Shown one piece after another: positions 59,686 to 64,000 of a stretch of 64,000 nt of DNA. The DNA lies in contig JABDGV010000007.1 in assembly GCA_013285825.1 (NCBI GenBank), positions 1 through 64,000 of the forward strand, written 5' to 3'. The translations under genes were made by a program, and so were the position numbers. The first letter of the stretch is position 1; each line of letters opens with the position of its first letter. A model generated the notes under the pieces. That model worked only from the letters and a program-made list of their open reading frames with translations, ran no database searches and was not told the origin of the DNA. This stretch comes from Bacteroidota bacterium. Lineage in GTDB: Bacteria; Chlamydiota; Chlamydiia; Chlamydiales; FEN-1388.

Positions 59686-60465
59686 TTATAACTGTATTCT
59701 AAGACCATCATAGGCAAGATGCATACCTTGACGCAAGAGCGTATCTGCATGGCTGTACTCTATATCGTGAGAAAGGTGAGTAAAATAGGTTGTTTTTGCA
59801 CCTACCCTTTGCGCAAAAGCAATTGCTTCATCAAAGGTAAACTGGATTGGAGTTGGAGTAAAACGCTGGGCACTCACAATAAGTGTCTCAACACCTTTAA
59901 GGCGATCGAATATACTTTCCGGATACTCTTTGATATCGGTGATATAGGCGAGATTTCTCACACGAAAGCCTAAAACGTCCATGCCCCCTTGAGTATAGCT
60001 CACGTACTCAAACTTTTCCCCAAACAGCTCGAAGCTCCCCTCACGCTCTTCTAAGACTTGAAAGTCAAATTCAGCTGTGTAATTTGAAATTTGCGACTTA
60101 TTTGAGAAATGATAGTAAAATAATTTTTTGAAAGACTCCATACTGCTGCTGGACAAGTAGCAGGGAAGCTTTGCCTTTTTTCTGAAATTGAAAATACGAA
60201 GCTCTTCAACTCCTCCAATGTGGTCATAGTGAGTATGGGTTAAGAAGAGTGCGTCAAGAGTCTTTAGGCCCGCCCTAAGTGATTGATAGCGAATATCAGG
60301 ACCTGCATCGATCAGTATCTGCTTGTCATTCAACGTAAGAAGTACTGATGTCCTTAAGCGATGATTTTTGGGATCTTTTGAGGTACAAGTAGGACAGCTG
60401 CAGCCAATAACAGGCGATCCTGCAGATGCTCCAGTACCTAGAAATAAAAGCGAGGATTCTTGCAC
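59686..60465 (-). CDS. PhnP-like metallo-beta-lactamase-fold hydrolase
   Basis: 259 residues. Metal-binding motif LTHTHYDHIGGVEEL (about residues 75-89) and further His in THLSHDIEYSHAD near the C-terminus; N-terminal LFLGTGASAGSPVIGCSCPTC and SKDPKNHRLRTSVLL are typical of PhnP/YycJ-like phosphodiesterases, including the Cys pair that binds a structural zinc in PhnP. Likely a cyclic phosphodiesterase; the substrate is not known. First gene of the operon with hflX. Confidence 0.88.
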   Translation of the reverse strand: MQESSLLFLGTGASAGSPVIGCSCPTCTSKDPKNHRLRTSVLLTLNDKQILIDAGPDIRYQSLRAGLKTLDALFLTHTHYDHIGGVEELRIFNFRKKAKLPCYLSSSSMESFKKLFYYHFSNKSQISNYTAEFDFQVLEEREGSFELFGEKFEYVSYTQGGMDVLGFRVRNLAYITDIKEYPESIFDRLKGVETLIVSAQRFTPTPIQFTFDEAIAFAQRVGAKTTYFTHLSHDIEYSHADTLLRQGMHLAYDGLRIQL

Positions 60466-60518
60466 AAAATTGTCCCAACAAAAGTCCCTTATTTGTACTC
60501 GATTAGGACAGAGTTGAC

Positions 60519-60554
60519 AAGGGAGTTTCTCTGTTTTTGATGCGAAGCTCCCTT
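60519..60554 (-). terminator. Hairpin overlapping the stop of the hypothetical gene at 60553
   Basis: AAGGGAGTTTC (60519-60529) and GAAGCTCCCTT (60544-60554) pair with one mismatch; on the minus strand it immediately overlaps the stop codon at 60553-60555. No T-tract, so termination is only probable. Confidence 0.4.
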
Positions 60555-61071
60555 AGTCATGAATAGATTGAACCCATTCATCAACTTCAGATTGTTCAAA
60601 TCTCTGCGATTGATGTAAAAGATCGATTCTTAGTTCTTCAGCTTTGGATGAGATCGAAGATATAAGCCTATGGTCAAACGATTGTTTTAACTCCCCTTCC
60701 AGCCTGTATTTAATTATTATCAAGATATCTGCAATTTTTTGCGCTCGATTCCACAGTTTCGATTCGATGTCAATTAGTTGGTTAAGCTCTAGTTTATTTG
60801 AATTCGATGCAAGGGCTACAAGTTTGTCTATATGTATTTTTACTGATTCAATTGTATTTTGGACTATTTGGAAAACTCTTTTCTGTCGATGATTTAATCT
60901 ATCAACTGATTGAAAAACATATTCTGAAGTATTGGTAATGTACGTCCATTTATCGTTCGGTATATATAAGTTACCCTCTTCGTCCACATTTAGAATGTTA
61001 CCTGTTTCTAAATTGCCAAGAATATCGAGATTTCGAACATCTCTATTGTTTAAGGTGAGGAGCTCTAACAT
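60553..61071 (-). CDS. Hypothetical helical protein
   Basis: 172 residues. A beta-type N-terminus (LTLNNRDVRNLDILGNLETGNILNVDEEGNLYIPNDKW) precedes a helical bundle (residues about 55-165) with IESVKIHIDKLVALASNSNKLELNQLIDIESKLWNRAQKIADIL. No signal peptide or membrane segment. The upstream region to 61275 (204 bp, divergent from the NAGPA gene) is AT-rich and contains only a partial dispersed repeat. No homologue recognised. Confidence 0.6.
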   Translation of the reverse strand: MLELLTLNNRDVRNLDILGNLETGNILNVDEEGNLYIPNDKWTYITNTSEYVFQSVDRLNHRQKRVFQIVQNTIESVKIHIDKLVALASNSNKLELNQLIDIESKLWNRAQKIADILIIIKYRLEGELKQSFDHRLISSISSKAEELRIDLLHQSQRFEQSEVDEWVQSIHD

Positions 61072-61180
61072 AAATCCTCTATTTAATTATTTTTAATATT
61101 ATAATTCTTTATGATAAATGAAAGCAATTTGTTTTAAACCAGATAGTTTTTAATATAAATAAATGATTCCCTTGAATTGG

Positions 61181-61210
61181 CCTATCCTGCCCACCGAAGG
61201 CGGATCCTGT
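61181..61210. repeat. Dispersed intergenic repeat, copy 3 (partial)
   Basis: CCTATCCTGCCCACCGAAGG followed by CGGATCCTGT. Two changes relative to copy 2 and truncated on the right, where the TAGTGCAGCGGATC half is missing. Confidence 0.6.
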
Positions 61211-61275
61211 TTAAATTGCTCAATTGAATTCTAAAAGCAGCATATCCTAGTATCTTGAAAAATTGACGATATCCC

Positions 61276-62409
61276 ATGCGCCTTTTCATCATATCCCTGT
61301 TCCTAATCTGCAAAGCGTTCGCAATTGAAACTATTGCCGACGGCATAACCTATGAAGTCAGAAAAACTGATGAGCCCTTAACAATCCATATCTTGCGCGT
61401 AGACCCAACAAAAATAATCATCCGTCCGGTGCATGCCTTAAACAATGGATTTGGATGTGAATCGACATCCCATATCGCCAAACGAATGGGCGCTCTTGCT
61501 GCGATTAATGGGGGCTTTTTCAAAATGGCTGGAACCCTTAAGGGCGCTCCTGCTGGCATTCTCAAGATCAATTCCGAATGGTACTCACTTCCCCACAAAC
61601 CTCGAGGTGCTGCAGCGTGGAATGAATTAGATGGAGCACTCACCGTCGACCGAGTCGTTGCAGAAGCGAAAGTACATATAGGCCCCACAATCGTTCGTAC
61701 AGACAACCTGAACAGTGAAAGAGGCGATAGTCAAGCCGTTCTTTTTACACCTGCTTTCCATAGAACGTCGCTCACAAACCCAGGCGGCAAAGAGCTTGTT
61801 GTCAAAAAGCAGCATCTGGTCGATATCAAACAGGGAATTAATGACTCCAAAATCCCCTCTCACGGATTTGTCCTCTCTGTAGGAAGATATCACCCTCTCT
61901 TTAATGCTACCTACAGGCTTCATGACCCAGCCTCTTTTGAAATACTTGTGACTCCCCTACTTGATGCTGGAAGAGAATCAAATCGAATCTGGAGAGAGGC
62001 TCAACACATTATTGGTGGAACACCTGTGTTGATTAAAAACAATGCTCCCCTCAAAACATTTAGCGATGAGCAGGTACAGGAGACATTTCTTACTAAAAAA
62101 CATCCGCGAACGGCTATTGGAACATGCGGCGATGGCACGTGGGTATTCGTGGTTGTTGACGGTCGATCAACTCTCTCATCTCTTGGCATGACCATGCTCG
62201 AGCTGCAAAAGCTCATGATCGATTTAGGCTGCACACAAGCGTTAAATCTCGATGGAGGAGCCTCCTCCACCATGACGATTAAAGATCAGGTTGTAAACGT
62301 CCCTTCAGGCGGCTATGACGACAATCAAGATCTTCCTGAAATTGATGTTTCCGATGCGATCGTACTTCTTCCAAAACAATTTATCCCAGAGCTCATAGAG
62401 AGCAAATAA
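61276..62409 (+). CDS. Exported NAGPA-type phosphodiester glycosidase family protein
   Basis: 377 residues with a signal peptide (MRLFIISLFLICKAFA). The NAGPA (DUF2233) pattern is clear: GALAAINGGFFKMAGTLKGAPAGILK (about 74-98), PRTAIGTCGDGTWVFVVVDGRSTLSSLGMTMLELQKLMIDLGCTQALNLDGGASSTM (about 276-332). Animal NAGPA uncovers mannose-6-phosphate on lysosomal enzymes, and bacterial members act on phosphodiester-linked sugars of the envelope. Whether this one acts on its own envelope or on host glycans is not known. Convergent with the AbiE-like module, 2-bp gap. Confidence 0.9.
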   Translation: MRLFIISLFLICKAFAIETIADGITYEVRKTDEPLTIHILRVDPTKIIIRPVHALNNGFGCESTSHIAKRMGALAAINGGFFKMAGTLKGAPAGILKINSEWYSLPHKPRGAAAWNELDGALTVDRVVAEAKVHIGPTIVRTDNLNSERGDSQAVLFTPAFHRTSLTNPGGKELVVKKQHLVDIKQGINDSKIPSHGFVLSVGRYHPLFNATYRLHDPASFEILVTPLLDAGRESNRIWREAQHIIGGTPVLIKNNAPLKTFSDEQVQETFLTKKHPRTAIGTCGDGTWVFVVVDGRSTLSSLGMTMLELQKLMIDLGCTQALNLDGGASSTMTIKDQVVNVPSGGYDDNQDLPEIDVSDAIVLLPKQFIPELIESK

Positions 62410-62411
62410 AT

Positions 62412-63263
62412 TCAAAAAACCTGTATTTCATTTAACAAATGGTGGAAAAATTCCTTGGACCAAGTCCTTTTAATGGCTTCTTGGTCCCTGATATAATGGA
62501 TAACGTCTTCAATTGAAGAAGCAACATCTAGCTGATCAATACGTTCTTTAGCTATCTTTAAGAAACCTGCGCGATTCAAAACAGCTTCTTGCCCGCTTAA
62601 TTGCGAAAACAAATTCAAGTTTAAAGGAATTTTTTTTCTGATAAACCATACCATATCATACCAATCCCTCCCTTTGACTCGCCCCTTCCATGCGCGAAAG
62701 AGAGCGGCATGCATTTTGCAAGCAAAAAGACATTCTTCACTAACACATCTGATGGACACTGGGACCGGTTGGATCAAAAACTTCTGTTCGTACGCATACC
62801 CTAAAGGAGGATCTGTATCTATTTCGACTTTAATACGAATGATGGTGTCAGGATGCACCCCTTTTAACAGATCCGAATGAACGCCAATTTTTAAAAGCTC
62901 TTGAACTGTAGGTGTTTTTAGAAAAGCAGATTTTACAGCTGTTTGAGCCTTTTTTTCCTTTTCTACAAATGACACTTCAAATCCAAAAGAGGCAAGTTCG
63001 TTCTTGATCACCTCTCCGAAGGGATTCCAACTCCAATTGGAGTTGGGTGCGAGTAGTGTAAAATCGAGATCCTCTGAGAAGCGGTCAAGACCATAAAAAA
63101 TTCGAAGAGCAGTACCGCCATAGAAAGCCGCATGCTCAAAAAATTTTCCGCGCCATAAGCCTACAAGCGCAATTTCCTGCAAAATTTCACGTAGAGCCTG
63201 CTCATGTTCTTGCATAGAACGACATTGATATCTTTCCAGCATCTGCTTAATGGCACTATTCAT
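62412..63263 (-). CDS. AbiEii-type nucleotidyltransferase toxin
   Basis: 283 residues. The nucleotidyltransferase core is FYGGTALRIFYGLDRFSEDLDFTLL (about residues 48-72, with GG/TALR and the two Asp), followed by VKVEIDTDPPLGY (third Asp) and CKMHAALFRAWKGRVKGRDWYDMVWF. AbiEii/MenT-type toxins modify tRNA or use nucleotides to stop growth. The gene starts inside the stop codon of its partner (4-bp overlap). Confidence 0.88.
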   Translation of the reverse strand: MNSAIKQMLERYQCRSMQEHEQALREILQEIALVGLWRGKFFEHAAFYGGTALRIFYGLDRFSEDLDFTLLAPNSNWSWNPFGEVIKNELASFGFEVSFVEKEKKAQTAVKSAFLKTPTVQELLKIGVHSDLLKGVHPDTIIRIKVEIDTDPPLGYAYEQKFLIQPVPVSIRCVSEECLFACKMHAALFRAWKGRVKGRDWYDMVWFIRKKIPLNLNLFSQLSGQEAVLNRAGFLKIAKERIDQLDVASSIEDVIHYIRDQEAIKRTWSKEFFHHLLNEIQVF

Positions 63264-63931
63264 GGCGATTCCCTACATTGTATGAGATACTTTATTGCGC
63301 TGTGAGGTCGAGCTTGATAGATCTCGTTCAACAGATCAAGATTTAAGCTGTCAAGGTCTTCTTGTTCTATTCGTAAATCCTCAAAGATAGTTTCTTTGAA
63401 ATGTTTTTTTGATGAAAAAGCCCCTCTTCGTAAAACCAATAAATCAGCTAGCGCTTTTTCTTTAGTAGCAATCAGGCCTTGTTTCTGATCAGAGAGTTTA
63501 ATCATTGTGACCCCGATAGAAAAAATTGATATCGGCTGATGGTCGTATGTGAAAAGCCCAAGAGGGGTCTGAAATTGCCTAGATCGTTGAGTTGTGATAC
63601 TTGTAACTGTTGTTACTTTTTCAGGAATTAAACGGTAATACTGACATGCCCACTCCAAAGAAACATATGAGGGCCCATAAATCATGTTCGCCAATATTTC
63701 TGAAGAATATGGTTTGCGTGCAAAATTTTTCCCGAAAATATAAATCCCTTTTTTAACCCGAACTAACGCCTTTATTCTTAAAAGATGGTTTAGTTTCACC
63801 CGAGGATTCTTGTAAGCTTTGAGGCAATCCATAACAAAGCCATAATCCAACTCTTCTCCTGGAGCTTTATCAAGCAAAATAGCAAGAGCAGGATCAATCC
63901 CTAAAAACTCAATCGCTGAAAACCTTTCCAT
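63260..63931 (-). CDS. AbiEi-type antitoxin
   Basis: 223 residues. A winged-helix-like N-terminus (NPRVKLNHLLRIKALVRVKKGIYIFGKNF, about 45-72) is followed by YGPSYVSLEWACQYYRLIPE and a domain with VTSITTQRSRQFQTPLG, IGVTMIKLSDQKQGLIATKEKALADLLVLRRG, which is the AbiEi_1/AbiEi_4 pattern. It represses the operon and counteracts the downstream nucleotidyltransferase (type IV toxin-antitoxin; also known as phage abortive infection). First gene of the pair, with a palindrome immediately upstream. Confidence 0.82.
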   Translation of the reverse strand: MERFSAIEFLGIDPALAILLDKAPGEELDYGFVMDCLKAYKNPRVKLNHLLRIKALVRVKKGIYIFGKNFARKPYSSEILANMIYGPSYVSLEWACQYYRLIPEKVTTVTSITTQRSRQFQTPLGLFTYDHQPISIFSIGVTMIKLSDQKQGLIATKEKALADLLVLRRGAFSSKKHFKETIFEDLRIEQEDLDSLNLDLLNEIYQARPHSAIKYLIQCRESP

Positions 63932-63936
63932 ATTTT

Positions 63937-63969
63937 ACCAGTAAGTTAGCTTAATACTAACATACTGGT
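63937..63969 (-). promoter_or_regulatory. Palindromic operator candidate of the AbiE-like module
   Basis: ACCAGTAAGTTAG (63937-63949) and CTAACATACTGGT (63957-63969) form an inverted repeat with one mismatch and a 7-bp spacer, five bases upstream of the antitoxin start. Known AbiEi proteins repress their operon by binding inverted repeats in this position. The remaining bases to 64000 show nothing else. Confidence 0.6.
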
Positions 63970-64000
63970 TAATTTTAGCAAAGTCTGAGTAATAGTCAGG

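Noticed and set aside
1..64000. tRNA, rRNA, riboswitch or insertion-sequence genes
   Set aside because: No TTCGA-type T-arm with acceptor pairing, ribosomal core sequence or transposase motif was noticed on reading; a dedicated scan could still find a small RNA.

Overview
The window looks like chromosome of a member of the phylum Chlamydiae outside the family Chlamydiaceae (an amoeba-associated, Parachlamydiales-type lineage). The main reason is gene order. From 19.7 to 29.1 kb, lpxD-ompH(skp)-bamA on the minus strand, then recR, then fabH-fabD-fabG, with pdhA-pdhB-pdhC to the left and acpP at 38.7 kb, recreate in rearranged form the Chlamydia trachomatis block acpP-fabG-fabD-fabH-recR-omp85-ompH-lpxD-pdhA-pdhB-pdhC. 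ruvB followed by a SpoIID-type protein, rplM-rpsI, hflX with a metallo-beta-lactamase, and glgB also fit. Many lineage-specific genes of the kind expected in amoeba symbionts are interspersed: collagen-like proteins, exported eukaryotic-type kinases, coiled-coil giants and bilobed membrane proteins. No rRNA or tRNA gene and no insertion sequence was recognised.

Layout. 0-2.8 kb: three tandem collagen-like surface proteins (first one cut by the window edge) with BclA/C1q-like C-terminal domains. 3.1-7.7 kb: a lipoprotein-like or anchored protein and three tandem paralogous kinases with signal peptides. 7.7-9.6 kb: SpoIID-type protein and ruvB. 9.8-12.3 kb: a four-gene operon that reads as a compact type III secretion translocon module (unknown protein, SycD/LcrH-type TPR chaperone, two-TM translocator, one-hydrophobic-segment translocator). 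12.4-13.1 kb: hicAB toxin-antitoxin. 13.2-15.8 kb: a decayed fragment, a methyltransferase, a multi-TM protein with a possible chaperone, then a long palindromic non-coding element. 16-19.2 kb: pdhABC. 19.3-29.1 kb: outer-membrane/lipid A and fatty-acid genes with two lineage-specific insertions. 29.3-37.3 kb: a PEBP protein and a 2,507-residue protein resembling the fungal/chlamydial DUF3638 family. 37.4-45.3 kb: a branched-chain aminotransferase with a signal peptide, acpP, a duplicated gene pair, rpsI-rplM, miaB, an Inc-like protein and ligA. 45.3-54.7 kb: exported APH-type kinase, two paralogous effector-like proteins, glgB and a fourth kinase. 54.7-64 kb: conserved hypothetical genes, mtaB, hflX, PhnP-like hydrolase, a NAGPA-type exported protein and an AbiEi/AbiEii module.

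Together the housekeeping genes cover fatty-acid synthesis feeding lipid A, outer-membrane assembly, pyruvate oxidation, tRNA modification and DNA repair. The accessory genes point to host interaction: adhesins, a translocon, candidate effectors and exported kinases. The most striking observation is that all four protein-kinase-like proteins lack the usual beta3 lysine and instead carry a lysine at the end of the glycine-rich loop (GxGxxK), the arrangement that defines eukaryotic WNK kinases.

All functional names come from reading motifs by eye; no database search was run.
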